DNA of 64,000 bases from Bacteroidota bacterium (GTDB taxonomy: Bacteria; Bacteroidota; Bacteroidia; Flavobacteriales; Flavobacteriaceae), in assembly GCA_023387965.1 (NCBI GenBank), contig JAEWHE010000009.1, forward strand, positions 186,001 through 250,000, read 5' to 3'. The notes under the pieces were generated by a model. That model ran no database searches, had not been told where the DNA came from, and was given only the letters and a program-made list of their open reading frames with translations. Shown piece after piece: positions 16,610 through 25,634 of this stretch. A program made the position numbers and the translations under genes. How positions within the stretch are numbered: position 1 is the first letter of the stretch; each line of letters opens with the position of its first letter.

Positions 16610-18918
16610 ATATTGTCGGGTTGTCTGATGATGTCTTTGCCAATAGTTTCAGGTATCCAAATGGCAAGACTTACCAAGTCGTTATAAACTACATTTCCAT
16701 TATCATCTAAAATAGCATTGCCACTTACATCAGTTAAGTTAAGTCTATGGATTTGTATTGTAACCTTATCTTGATTTTTGATGTTTCTATCTCCAATGTA
16801 AACTTCACCTTTTCTTAATCTCCCGTTTGTGGTTGGTTGTTCCCCTTGAAAAAGTTGTTGAATATTGTCGTTCTGGTTTAATCTACGTTGTCTTGTTGTT
16901 TGGATAATTAAATTATTTTCAAGTTTTGAACTCATCAAATAAATTAAGCAAGTTTCGTTCGGGTTTTCCTGTAAGTAGGAATTTAACAATCCTCTTAAAC
17001 TTGAATATGTTTGGCTGTCAGTTTCTCTTGTAAACTTCAATCTGTTCAAGAGTTGTTTTAAACTTTCCTCTAGTGGTAATTCAGCCTCTAAATGTTTCTG
17101 TAAATCTGTTCGTTCTGTATGCCCATTATTAGTGGTAAAACTTGTAATGTGATTATTGGCAAATTCCTCAACAACACTTTTATTGAATGGTATTAAATTT
17201 TCTGTGTCGTGAGGTGCTCCTACAATAAACCATTCTTGACCAAAGTAATCTCTATCAATGTTATTGAATAAAATATTTGGTCTGGTAAGTCTTAACATTT
17301 GGTCTAAAACTGCTTCTCTGTCCCATTCGTTTAAGTGTTTGTTGTTTACATCAAATTCTTCTAAACGTTGTCTAACATCTTCCTCGTGTTCTATGATCGC
17401 TCTAAATGCTTCAATGTTTGGGTTGTCCAACCAAACACGGCAAAAACCTAGATACGAACCTTTGTAACCAAAAAACCTTGCTCTTTGTAAAGTTGTATCA
17501 ACTTGCCCTGTAGCTAATGGTCTTGGCATATAGGAAACAGTCAAGCCTTCTACGGTAAATCCCCTGTCCATTGCTTGACCACCAACTAAAATGTGAGAAT
17601 AAAAATCACTCCACCGAATTTCAGGCGTTCTTCCACGACTTGCATTTATTTCCATAATTCTCGTGTTCTTTATGGAATGTAAAAGCCTCGTATTTGCTAG
17701 TTCTTCAAAGGCTGGCAAATCAGACACAGTTAGGTTCAGATCATCATAAGCCTCTTTAAATTCTCTCAATAGTTCGTTTCTTTCTTCTTCGTCCGCTGGT
17801 GAACTGCTTTGCAATAATGTTTTCCAACTTTCACAAACATTTCGAATCCAAGTAAAAAAAATATTTTGTGAATTGGTTAATCGTGATGGGTGAACCATCA
17901 TAGAACGGTTACGTTGGTCTCGTTTCATTTCACCTGCAACAACACCCAAGAAAAATATTTTTAACGCGAAAAGCAAACTTTCTGGTGGTTCGTGTACTGG
18001 ATTGTGATTTGATGGAATTTCTAAATCAGGAATACGTCTAATTAGGTTCGGATTTTGTACAAAAAAAACGTTACCACCCGTATATCCGTTTCCTGGTGTT
18101 AATAGTTTTATGAAGTTTGGCGAAAGCCTATCCATAATGTTTATGAATAGATTTGCTTGCGGTGTTGCAGTATATTGTAAAAATGTATGATGAGGAAACA
18201 CACTTCTTAATTCATTTATTCTCCTATAAATTGTTGAAACTTCTCCTTCATTTACAGCTTCTCCAGCATTTGCGTTAGCTCTTGCTCTTGTATTTAAACT
18301 TGCCTGGTCGCTTTCGTCATCTATAATTAGAGTTGGAACACCATTCAGATTTAAGTCAGCTAAGAGATTTGTTAAGTTTCTTAATCGACTTCCGTTTTTC
18401 ATCACAGTAATCAATAGAGTTGAGCAATTTTCTCTTGGAAAGGTTTGGTCTGCCCATTGCTCCAATTTCATTTCTATTGTGTCTCTATCTTCTTGTGTTC
18501 CTGCATTTTTTATGATTGTCCATTTTCGGTCAAATCTTGTATCAACTCGCAAATCTTTTTTCATTCTCTCAAATGACTGTTCAGAAAGTGGAATTGATGT
18601 TCCTGCTATTATAATTACAATTTGGTATTGATTGTCGTTAGCTAAAGCCGCAACTGAAGTAAAAGAAAGGGTTTTTCCGCTTTGAACATAACCGATAACC
18701 AAACCCGTTTCAACATTTTGTTGTACGGCTGGATTGCCACACATTTCCAAAATCTTAAATGTCTCATCTATAACACGGTCGCCAGTAGCGTTTATATTTC
18801 CTGTACTATCTGTAAATCCTTTGTATTTGAGTAATTCTTCAATTTCTTCACCTTGATAGGGTTGCCATTTTGAATTGTTTGGATTTGTATTTCCTGTGAT
18901 TTCTATTATTTCTGCCAT
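16606..18918 (-). CDS. Z1-domain superfamily helicase/ATPase
   Basis: This 770-aa protein carries the Z1 domain, an SF2-like ATPase module known from restriction systems with MORC/MutL-like partners. Walker A is GYVQSGKT at residues 76-83, Walker B is IIDDESD at 198-204, a motif III-like QYTATPQA sits at 248-255, and the Z1-specific GGQAMDRGFTVEGL comes at about 440-455. It begins 2 bp after the GHKL gene ends and overlaps the nuclease gene by 4 bp. It should couple ATP hydrolysis to DNA translocation or remodelling for the nuclease; that is inference from the family. Confidence 0.88.
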   Translation of the reverse strand: MAEIIEITGNTNPNNSKWQPYQGEEIEELLKYKGFTDSTGNINATGDRVIDETFKILEMCGNPAVQQNVETGLVIGYVQSGKTLSFTSVAALANDNQYQIVIIIAGTSIPLSEQSFERMKKDLRVDTRFDRKWTIIKNAGTQEDRDTIEMKLEQWADQTFPRENCSTLLITVMKNGSRLRNLTNLLADLNLNGVPTLIIDDESDQASLNTRARANANAGEAVNEGEVSTIYRRINELRSVFPHHTFLQYTATPQANLFINIMDRLSPNFIKLLTPGNGYTGGNVFFVQNPNLIRRIPDLEIPSNHNPVHEPPESLLFALKIFFLGVVAGEMKRDQRNRSMMVHPSRLTNSQNIFFTWIRNVCESWKTLLQSSSPADEEERNELLREFKEAYDDLNLTVSDLPAFEELANTRLLHSIKNTRIMEINASRGRTPEIRWSDFYSHILVGGQAMDRGFTVEGLTVSYMPRPLATGQVDTTLQRARFFGYKGSYLGFCRVWLDNPNIEAFRAIIEHEEDVRQRLEEFDVNNKHLNEWDREAVLDQMLRLTRPNILFNNIDRDYFGQEWFIVGAPHDTENLIPFNKSVVEEFANNHITSFTTNNGHTERTDLQKHLEAELPLEESLKQLLNRLKFTRETDSQTYSSLRGLLNSYLQENPNETCLIYLMSSKLENNLIIQTTRQRRLNQNDNIQQLFQGEQPTTNGRLRKGEVYIGDRNIKNQDKVTIQIHRLNLTDVSGNAILDDNGNVVYNDLVSLAIWIPETIGKDIIRQPDNI

Positions 18919-18920
18919 AA

Positions 18921-20456
18921 CTAACTTTGAGATATTTTTGTGATAAGTTGATTGAAATTTCTACGAATTTCTCCTTGCGTTTTTGCTCCGCTCTCTTTTG
19001 CAATTATCTCAGCTAACCCCATTGCTGCTGCCATTTTTAAAATCGGTTCAATTTTACTGTTTTCAGTTCCTGCATATTCAACCATAAATGGATGTGTAAG
19101 AGAAAGGCGGATGCCTATTTGTTTAACATTTGGTTCTATAGATTGTTCTTTCACTAAATGCGGACCAACTTCAAGCAATTCATTTAACGATGTATCGTAA
19201 GAAAGTTCAACTGAAATAAGCCAATTAATCTTATTAAAATTGACCTTGAACGATTTGTAGATTCTTTTCTCCGTCCTAGGCAGTTCAACCTCAATATCAC
19301 TTTCTAAAATAGGATTTTCAAAAGTTTCTTTTATTGCATCTGGTGCTTTTTGCTCAAAGTCAGAAACGGTTTGACTTAGAGCTTTGATACCTGAATTTCT
19401 GTAATCAGTATCATTTGCTCTGGCTCTAAACTTCTCTGCTTGGGTTAATAACGGAAAACTCTCATGAGACAACTCATCCTTTAAACATTGCAGAAAAACG
19501 TCAAGATTTTCATCCCACTGTATTCCTTTTTTTGTGAAAGAAACATCGAACCCTTCTAAATGCAATTCTCCAAAAACCCTTTGATAACGATAGCTATTCG
19601 GTGCTCCAAAAATGAACTCAGGTCTAAAGCCATTATCAAAACTTCCTTCAATTACTCTTCCTCTTCTAAATAAAGCGAAACCCGCTTCCGAAGTTGAACC
19701 AGTTTCTCTAATTCCAACAAAACCTTTAACAGATAAACCATCATCTAACGGAAAATCAATTTCTTTTTTCCAAGTGATTTTTTCGCCATTAGGGTCATCA
19801 TATTTCGGGGCTATAAGAATTTTTGGTTCAGCAAACCGCAACTCTGTATTATCAACTATCAATTTTACAACTCCAGTACGAATAAATTCTCGATAAATAC
19901 TGGCTAAATGTGACTTCACTTTACCAAGACCCTTCCTTCTTGGCATTTTGTTTACATTCAGTAATTCAATTACTGTATAATGATTATTTTTATCTGCTGT
20001 TTTTGATGTGAATTCTAATTCTTCGAGGTTATCCTCAAAGATTTTATTCATGTCAAATTTTACAGTTTTTTCAACTGTTTCACTGAGTGCTTTGGTTCTC
20101 ACAGTCCAGTAATCAGAAAACCAGCAAGAAGCAGATTTCATTCCCATTCCGAATTCAGAAAGTCCTGAAGTATCCATTGGTATTTCAGCAGCTCTAAAAG
20201 CACGGTTATAGTTTGATTGTTCAATACCCCCTGCATTATCACGAATTGTAATTTTGTTTTCGGGGTCGTTAATTTCAATAATTACTTCTAATTGAAAATC
20301 ATCTCCGTGAAGCTGTTTTAATGCTTTTTCGTTATTCAAATAACTTGCAATCGAATTATCTACAAATTCCGCTAAAGCAAACCAAGTTTCGTATTCCAAG
20401 AATTTTAGAACAGAAAGCATCGAGACATTTGGTCTAATGTTTATTTTATTTGACAT
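18921..20456 (-). CDS. MORC/MutL-like GHKL ATPase of the restriction system
   Basis: This 511-aa protein has a complete N-terminal GHKL ATP-binding fold: E30 and N34 in AEFVDNSIAS, the DxGG-type motif DNAGGIEQ at 73-80, and the lid SEFGMGMKSAS at 100-110. This pattern is that of the prokaryotic relatives of eukaryotic MORC proteins described in restriction-modification operons. The C-terminal half is helical and unassigned. ATP-driven dimer closure around DNA is the expected mechanism. It sits between the methylase gene (93-bp gap) and the Z1 gene (2-bp gap). Confidence 0.88.
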   Translation of the reverse strand: MSNKINIRPNVSMLSVLKFLEYETWFALAEFVDNSIASYLNNEKALKQLHGDDFQLEVIIEINDPENKITIRDNAGGIEQSNYNRAFRAAEIPMDTSGLSEFGMGMKSASCWFSDYWTVRTKALSETVEKTVKFDMNKIFEDNLEELEFTSKTADKNNHYTVIELLNVNKMPRRKGLGKVKSHLASIYREFIRTGVVKLIVDNTELRFAEPKILIAPKYDDPNGEKITWKKEIDFPLDDGLSVKGFVGIRETGSTSEAGFALFRRGRVIEGSFDNGFRPEFIFGAPNSYRYQRVFGELHLEGFDVSFTKKGIQWDENLDVFLQCLKDELSHESFPLLTQAEKFRARANDTDYRNSGIKALSQTVSDFEQKAPDAIKETFENPILESDIEVELPRTEKRIYKSFKVNFNKINWLISVELSYDTSLNELLEVGPHLVKEQSIEPNVKQIGIRLSLTHPFMVEYAGTENSKIEPILKMAAAMGLAEIIAKESGAKTQGEIRRNFNQLITKISQS

Positions 20457-20549
20457 AGAACGGGATTTTTTTCTTCATAAGTTCTCTTCTTTAGTAAATG
20501 GGATTGTTGCTATTTGAAATAGGTAATATTTATTTTTGTTAAGTTTAAA

Positions 20550-21851
20550 TTACTGAATGAGTTTTTCTGCTATTTTTTTAACCACGCCAACATTTACAGC
20601 ATTTCCCAAAGCTTTAAATGCTTTAGCAATTGTTGGTGGTAATTCTTCTAATTCTTCCATACACTGAAGTTTTGCAGCTTCCGACTTTGTCATATACCTG
20701 CCTTTTTCGCGATTAGGTGTCTCTATCCAAGGAAAAATTGGAATTTGTGTTGTTGTCAATACCAATGCTGGCGAATACGTGGGCATTTTCACCCGTATTC
20801 CAGAAGGTCTGAATTGTACGATCTTATCATTTATAGTTAAAGGAACCTCGCCACAGTTCCATTCAAACTTCTGATGACTGTTTTCAAATCCTTTGATTTT
20901 TGGAATCCAATCATCCAACCAGTCCTTATGCTTTTGGTAAAAAGCTCTATTTGCTCTAATATAATATTTTTTCCAGTCAGGGAATCCAGTCTGCTTTTCC
21001 TTTACTCCATTCTGGGCGTAGACCGGTAAACAATGTAACAAATCATCAAATGAATTACCTTTTATTATACAACCTAGCGATCCCTTTTTACCCTCTAAGT
21101 CATTTCTGCGTAATTTGATTGGTGCATCACCCTCGAAAGGATAATTTGCTCCGAATTCCATTGCCCAAATGGGAAAACGGGGCACTTCTTCAGGCTTTAA
21201 ACGGTCTAAAAATTCTTGCCAAATTTCTAGATGATTTCTAGTCTCCGCTCTTAAAGTCATAAAGTCTGTATCATCCTTTATAATTATATCATTAATGCTT
21301 ATATTATTATGCTGTTCTTTTTCTGGAAATTGAAAATCGAATAAACCTCCTTTTTCTTTAAGTCTGCCCACTATATAAAACCTTGAACGGTGTTGGGCTA
21401 TTCCAAAGTGATGAGGCGATAAAATTGCTTCCCTTACATCGTAAAGTTTAGATAATTCAGTATGGATGACTTTCCAAGTATTTCCCTGGTCGTGTCCCTT
21501 GAGGTTGGAAACATTTTCTAAAAATATATATTCTGGGGTATGAAGTTCCAGAATTTGCATTATCCTATAAAATAAATTTCCATTTCTAGGATCATTTAAT
21601 CCCAATTGCGCCCCCGCTTTTGAGAAAGGCTGGCACGGAAAACCTGCACATAAAATATCGTGACGAGGAATTGAACTTATATCTACGTTGTTAATATCTC
21701 CCTCTATTGCACATTTGTGATTCTTTATATACAAATCACGCAAATCTTCGTCAAGTTCACTAGCGAATACACATTTGTGTCCTAATCCTGCCAGAGCGAG
21801 ATGAAATCCGCCCAATCCTGCAAATAAATCTATAAATTTCAATTCTGCCAT
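20550..21851 (-). CDS. DNA (cytosine-5-)-methyltransferase
   Basis: This 433-aa C5-methylase transfers a methyl group from SAM to cytosine in DNA. Motif I is FIDLFAGLGGFHLAL at residues 6-20, the catalytic C73 lies in GFPCQPFSKAG, the ENV motif is at 112-114, QHRSRFYIVG (motif VIII) at 153-162, and motif X near the end contains FKALGNAVNVGV. The variable target-recognition region spans about residues 200-330. It is the promoter-proximal gene of the island, so the host is methylated before the nuclease is made. The target sequence cannot be predicted by reading. Confidence 0.95.
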   Translation of the reverse strand: MAELKFIDLFAGLGGFHLALAGLGHKCVFASELDEDLRDLYIKNHKCAIEGDINNVDISSIPRHDILCAGFPCQPFSKAGAQLGLNDPRNGNLFYRIMQILELHTPEYIFLENVSNLKGHDQGNTWKVIHTELSKLYDVREAILSPHHFGIAQHRSRFYIVGRLKEKGGLFDFQFPEKEQHNNISINDIIIKDDTDFMTLRAETRNHLEIWQEFLDRLKPEEVPRFPIWAMEFGANYPFEGDAPIKLRRNDLEGKKGSLGCIIKGNSFDDLLHCLPVYAQNGVKEKQTGFPDWKKYYIRANRAFYQKHKDWLDDWIPKIKGFENSHQKFEWNCGEVPLTINDKIVQFRPSGIRVKMPTYSPALVLTTTQIPIFPWIETPNREKGRYMTKSEAAKLQCMEELEELPPTIAKAFKALGNAVNVGVVKKIAEKLIQ

Positions 21852-22120
21852 CTATTCTAAAAAATAATTTTTATACGAATGACATTAACGTCAAGATCGT
21901 ATATTTCACTAAGCTATTCGATTTATCTTAAACTTAGCATTAGAAACATTTCAATATCTTATCACACATTTGTATGATGTAGTATTTTCTACAAAACATC
22001 AAATGCAATATTATAAAATTTCCCCCACCATTTCTTACGGTTTCCCGTAAACGCTTAAAATATTATTGGAATAAAGTTAGAAAGAGTTCTAAAAAATAAA
22101 GCCTACAGGTTTTTAACGGC
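21852..22120 (-). promoter_or_regulatory. Upstream region of the R-M operon with two inverted repeats
   Basis: No gene is seen here. ATACGA at 21873-21878 is mirrored by TCGTAT at 21897-21902, with GACATTAACGTC between them. Further upstream, TTACGGTTTCCCGTAA at 22035-22050 is a 6-bp stem with a 4-nt loop. These are candidate operator or attachment sequences. The first pair sits within 55 bp of the methylase start, where autoregulation of an R-M operon would be expected. Confidence 0.35.
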
Positions 22121-22212
22121 TGACCTCGACTGGATTCAAACCCGTAACCTCCCATTAGCTTAGCTTACCGCCTGCTTAGAAGGCAGGTGTTCCATCGACA
22201 GTTTCAGCTATA
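22121..22212 (-). other. Degenerate tRNA-like sequence (Arg-TCT anticodon arm)
   Basis: On the minus strand a TAGCT-type D-arm start leads into an anticodon arm with stem CCTGC/GCAGG and loop CTTCTAA (anticodon TCT), then a T-arm-like ACGGG-TTTGAAT-CCAGT and CGAGGTCA. The segment between the anticodon and T arms is about 20 nt too long, the 5' acceptor strand does not match, and the T-loop has TTT where TTC is expected. It looks like a decayed or split tRNA, a common scar beside integrated islands. Confidence 0.35.
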
Positions 22213-22329
22213 AAAGAATTTGTTTTTGGAATTCCAAATATATACTTTTTCAATTCAATCTCCATAAACTTCAAATTTATTTTTCACACCGGATTTTGGA
22301 TGAAACACAGTATAATCCTTGCCATTTTG

Positions 22330-22460
22330 AAACCCTATGAAAACAATTGAAAGGTTATGAAAAGAATGAAAGGTTTTGCAAATATGTGAAATGACTTGAA
22401 AACAATTGAAATGATTGTGCAGTTTTGGTCGTAGTTTGTTCGAGGTTTGTTCGAGGATTG
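22330..22460. repeat. Intergenic degenerate repeats
   Basis: GAAAACAATTGAAA occurs at 22339 and again near 22398 within runs of ATGAAA-like units, followed by three GTTCGAGG-type units at 22438-22465. No convincing gene is seen across 22213-22650. Confidence 0.5.
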
Positions 22461-22650
22461 TTCGCCTCAGGTTTTGAAAAATGGCACTTTCTTCGAACAA
22501 AGCCCAAACCTAAGTACAGCAAGGCTTGACGAAAATTTCATCATTTTTGAAAAGCAATAAAAAATGGTGTTTTTTTAGGTATTTTTTTGATCAGCAAAAA
22601 AGGTAGTTTGGAGAGCGATTTTGCCCGATAAAATGGTGGATTTTATTGTA

Positions 22651-22722
22651 GAGTCACAGAGTTGCAGAGTGGCAAAGTTGCAGAGTTGCAAAGTTACAGA
22701 GTTGCAGAGTTAGAAAGTAGCA
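22651..22722 (+). repeat. 8-bp tandem array, consensus (G/A)AGTTGCA
   Basis: Nine consecutive octamers of the form GAGTTGCA, AAGTTGCA or GAGTGGCA run in perfect 8-base register. The same octamer returns in direct orientation at 24221-24252 and inverted at 24287-24374. Confidence 0.85.
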
Positions 22723-22796
22723 GTTAGAATGTTGAAGTGAGTTTACCTCAGCATGTCCTACTACAACCTACGTCCAAAATAAAAGCTAGAGAGATA

Positions 22797-22997
22797 CTAC
22801 GACACCTTCTGCTGTACGCTGTCAAACCCTTTGCAAAGCTCGCCCATAAAGACCACAAAATTCTCCGAGTTTTGGTCAACATCCGGGAAACGGTTGCTAA
22901 TTTCTTCCAAACTAATGAACCCTTGTTCTTCCGCGAGTCTTACGCCTTCGTTGTAAAACTCTTCTTTTAAAATATCCAAATCTTTGATCATGACCAT
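22797..22997 (-). CDS. Small hypothetical protein
   Basis: This 66-aa acidic protein begins MVMIKDLDILKEEFYNEG and is predicted mostly helical. I do not recognise it. The start at 22997 is preferred over one 66 bp upstream because a TAACTTTA box, resembling the -7 element, lies about 20 bp before it and falls inside the longer version. No membrane segment or signal peptide is present. It lies alone between an 8-bp repeat array and the next orphan gene, so it could be part of a small accessory cassette. Confidence 0.5.
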   Translation of the reverse strand: MVMIKDLDILKEEFYNEGVRLAEEQGFISLEEISNRFPDVDQNSENFVVFMGELCKGFDSVQQKVS

Positions 22998-23312
22998 GAC
23001 GCAGTTGTTTTTTGTAAAGTTAAGAAAGGTGTCTTTTTTTCGTATTACAAATACTGCATTCAAGCTTATATGTTTTTTAGGGTTATTTAAAAATTTTAAG
23101 TTTAAGGTTTAAAGTTAGACGTTGGAGGTTGAAATAAATACAAGTTATCTTTGATGGATTACGCCATTTTTTATGTGGTCGCCTTGGGAACGGATTAAAA
23201 ATCGGCGCTAATTGCATTTTTTTTGTCTTGCTCCAAATTTCTTTAAATCCGTCTTAAATTCTTTTTACTTCTACAAATTCTTTATTAACTTTAAGTAAAA
23301 CTAAAAACACTT

Positions 23313-23708
23313 ATGGAAGCACTCGTAGAAATTAAAATTGATAAAAAATTAGAGCATTTGCAGGTAGCGGATCCCGAAACCGAAAAATACAACGAAATTG
23401 TAAACGAAATATTAAAAGCCAAAAGTTACCACCTCGAAAGTGTCAAACCCTATGACGGCACGCCCGATTATGACGAGGATTTCACTTCAAAAGAAATTGA
23501 CGATGCAACTTATATCACAGTGTTGGTTGAGTTAAGTCAGGATGTCTTGAATGACTGGCACCACCATTCGGAAAATATTATCAACGCAGCCGTTGACAGC
23601 ATCAGCAGTCGGGATATGGAGTTGCTTTTTGCAAGAGAATTTGGGCGTGAAGCCTTTTTATATTTTAACCACAAACAAGGCACTCAAGCCGATGAAGCGA
23701 CTTTTTAA
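23313..23708 (+). CDS. Hypothetical protein
   Basis: This 131-aa acidic cytosolic protein has no signal peptide, membrane segment or motif that I recognise. Its central part is rich in Asp and Glu (YDGTPDYDEDFTSKEIDD) and its C-terminal half contains a DWHHHSENIINAAVDSI helix. A TAACTTTAAG box about 25 bp before the ATG could be its -7 element. The TAA stop shares two bases with the stop codon of the convergent gene, so the two transcripts must overlap. Confidence 0.65.
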   Translation: MEALVEIKIDKKLEHLQVADPETEKYNEIVNEILKAKSYHLESVKPYDGTPDYDEDFTSKEIDDATYITVLVELSQDVLNDWHHHSENIINAAVDSISSRDMELLFAREFGREAFLYFNHKQGTQADEATF

Positions 23709-24196
23709 TAACCGTTCATAAAAGCAATGTTATAATTGATGCTGTGCAAAACAGTAAAAATCAATAATTCCGGACGGTCGAAATCTTGCAGGTTTTGATG
23801 GGCTTCAATCTCAAAATCAGGATTGCGCAGGTTCCATTTCAGGTTACAATTGACTTTCAATATTTCGGCTGAATGTTCATCCACCAAAAGATAATCACTA
23901 CTCAACCAACCTTTTAACTTCAACAAAAGTTTTACGGGTTGGTTGTTTTTTGTGGCGTGAATTACAATCCCGCTCCAGGACATTTCAAAAAAAAGTAAGG
24001 TTTCGCCATTGCAGATTACTTCAATTTTTGAATTCCAAATGCCTTTGGGCTCTAATTGAAATGAATGGCCATTTGCCAAGAGGATTTCAGCTTTATAGGA
24101 ATACCAATTTTGATAAACCAATTCCCCGATTTCTTTATCACTCTGAAATAATTGAACGTTGCCTGAAGTGTTTGATTTCCCGATGTATTTTTCCAT
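23705..24196 (-). CDS. Hypothetical protein, beta-rich
   Basis: This 163-aa protein alternates hydrophobic and polar residues in short strands (VQLFQSDKEIGELVYQNW, AEILLANGHSFQLEP), suggesting a beta-sheet fold similar in outline to tubby/LURP-like scaffolds; that comparison is only a visual impression. No signal peptide is present. It is convergent with the preceding gene, with overlapping stop codons, and its start is close to a second 8-bp array. Function is unknown. Confidence 0.65.
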   Translation of the reverse strand: MEKYIGKSNTSGNVQLFQSDKEIGELVYQNWYSYKAEILLANGHSFQLEPKGIWNSKIEVICNGETLLFFEMSWSGIVIHATKNNQPVKLLLKLKGWLSSDYLLVDEHSAEILKVNCNLKWNLRNPDFEIEAHQNLQDFDRPELLIFTVLHSINYNIAFMNGY

Positions 24197-24220
24197 GGCG
24201 TTTATGAGTTTGCGGTTTAG

Positions 24221-24374
24221 AAGTTACAAAGTGGCAAAGTTACAAAGTAAATTCCAAAACGCTGAAAATTAAAATTTTGAAAATCACACTTTGCAACTTT
24301 GAAACCCTGCAACTTAGGCACTCTGAAACTGTGCTACTTTGAAATTTAGGCACTCTGAAACTCTGCAACTTAGA
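24221..24374. repeat. Facing 8-bp tandem arrays forming a potential cruciform
   Basis: Four AAGTTACA/AAGTGGCA octamers at 24221-24252 face about eleven inverted octamers (TGCAACTT, TGAAACTC, AGGCACTC) at 24287-24374 across a 34-bp AT-rich spacer. The octamer is that of the array at 22651-22722. The gene-free gap holds nothing else that I can see. Confidence 0.75.
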
Positions 24375-24464
24375 GACATCATTCGCAACCAAGCATTTAG
24401 CAGTTATTTAAGACAAAAGCTTTCCGCAAAACTGTACCTTTAAGTAACTCCTAAAAATAAAGCT

Positions 24465-25634
24465 ATGAAACCACACCACCTCAACAGCCGCAGAACATTT
24501 ATAAAAAACGTAGGATTGTCCGTTGGTGCTTCAATGATTGCCTTGCCTCTAATTGGCGACACTCACGAAACAACTGCGCTAACAAGACAAAACCAACCCC
24601 TTACAGCACCACCAATTGATAAAAAGGGGAAGCTTGGCATCGCATTGGTAGGCTTGGGGCAATACAGTACGCATCAATTGGCTCCCGCTTTGGAACAAAC
24701 CAAAAACGTATATCTGGCTGGGATTGTGACGGGAACTGCTTCCAAAAAAAAGGCATGGCAAAAACGCTATAACCTTCCGGAAAAAAATTGCTACAACTAT
24801 GAAAATTTCGACGAAATCGTAAACAACAAAGACATCGACATCGTATATGTGGTATTGCCTAACAGCATGCACGCCGAATTTACCATAAGAGCTGCCAAGG
24901 CAAAAAAACATGTGATTTGCGAAAAACCGATGGCGACGACTGTTGCCGATGCTAAAAAAATGTTGGAAGCCTGCCGTGAAAACAACGTTCTTTTGGCGAT
25001 TGGCTATCGGTTGCATTACGAACCGTTTCACCAACATGTGATGGATTTGGGGCAAAACAAAAAATTCGGAAACATACAATCGCTTAAAGCGGCAAACGGT
25101 ACCGACAACACTGAAGAAAGTGTGGACATGTGGCGACTGGATCGTGAACGTGCAGGAGGCGGTTCGTTGATGGACATGGGCATTTATTGCATTCAGGGTA
25201 TTTGTTATTCCATCGGAAAAAATCCTGTAGCAGTTTCGGCTGAATACATTGCGAATGAACATCCCACAGTATTTCATGACATCGAGCAAGGCATTCGGTG
25301 GAAGATGTATTTTGACGATGGTGTGATTGGCGAATGCGAAACCAGTTATGCGAAAGACCAAAGCGAACTTTCCGGCAAGGCGAAAAACGGTTGGTGGAAA
25401 TTGGATCCTTCCTATGGATACGACGGCAAAAAAGGCACAACCAGCGAAGGCCCGATGCAGTTTCCAGAAGTATATGAACAAGTGTACCAAATGGATGCAC
25501 AAGCAGCGGCTTTTCGCGAAGGCAAAACACCGAAAACTTCCGGCGAAATGGGACTTCGGGATATGTTTATTATCGAAGCCATTTACGAATCAGCCAATGG
25601 CGGTGGCAAAAAAGTCACAGTAAAATATGAATAG
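24465..25634 (+). CDS. Tat-exported Gfo/Idh/MocA family oxidoreductase
   Basis: This 389-aa NAD(P)-dependent oxidoreductase resembles glucose-fructose oxidoreductase. A twin-arginine signal, SRRTFIKNVG at residues 8-17 followed by a hydrophobic stretch, predicts export of the folded cofactor-bound enzyme to the periplasm. The Rossmann part begins GIALVGLGQYSTHQLAPAL; the family's catalytic lysine lies in CEKPMATT; the C-terminal domain holds GGGSLMDMGIYCIQG. Substrate is unknown. It stands alone, with a following 175-bp gap before a regulator gene. Confidence 0.9.
   Translation: MKPHHLNSRRTFIKNVGLSVGASMIALPLIGDTHETTALTRQNQPLTAPPIDKKGKLGIALVGLGQYSTHQLAPALEQTKNVYLAGIVTGTASKKKAWQKRYNLPEKNCYNYENFDEIVNNKDIDIVYVVLPNSMHAEFTIRAAKAKKHVICEKPMATTVADAKKMLEACRENNVLLAIGYRLHYEPFHQHVMDLGQNKKFGNIQSLKAANGTDNTEESVDMWRLDRERAGGGSLMDMGIYCIQGICYSIGKNPVAVSAEYIANEHPTVFHDIEQGIRWKMYFDDGVIGECETSYAKDQSELSGKAKNGWWKLDPSYGYDGKKGTTSEGPMQFPEVYEQVYQMDAQAAAFREGKTPKTSGEMGLRDMFIIEAIYESANGGGKKVTVKYE

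Noticed and set aside
22255..22500. Minus-strand frame of 81 codons
   Set aside because: It runs through degenerate GAAAACAATTGAAA and GTTCGAGG repeats and has a Phe/His/Asn-rich composition unlike a protein.
24579..25502. Long minus-strand frame opposite the Gfo/Idh/MocA gene
   Set aside because: It is an antisense shadow: Cys-, His- and Phe-rich, with no domain, opposite a clear enzyme.
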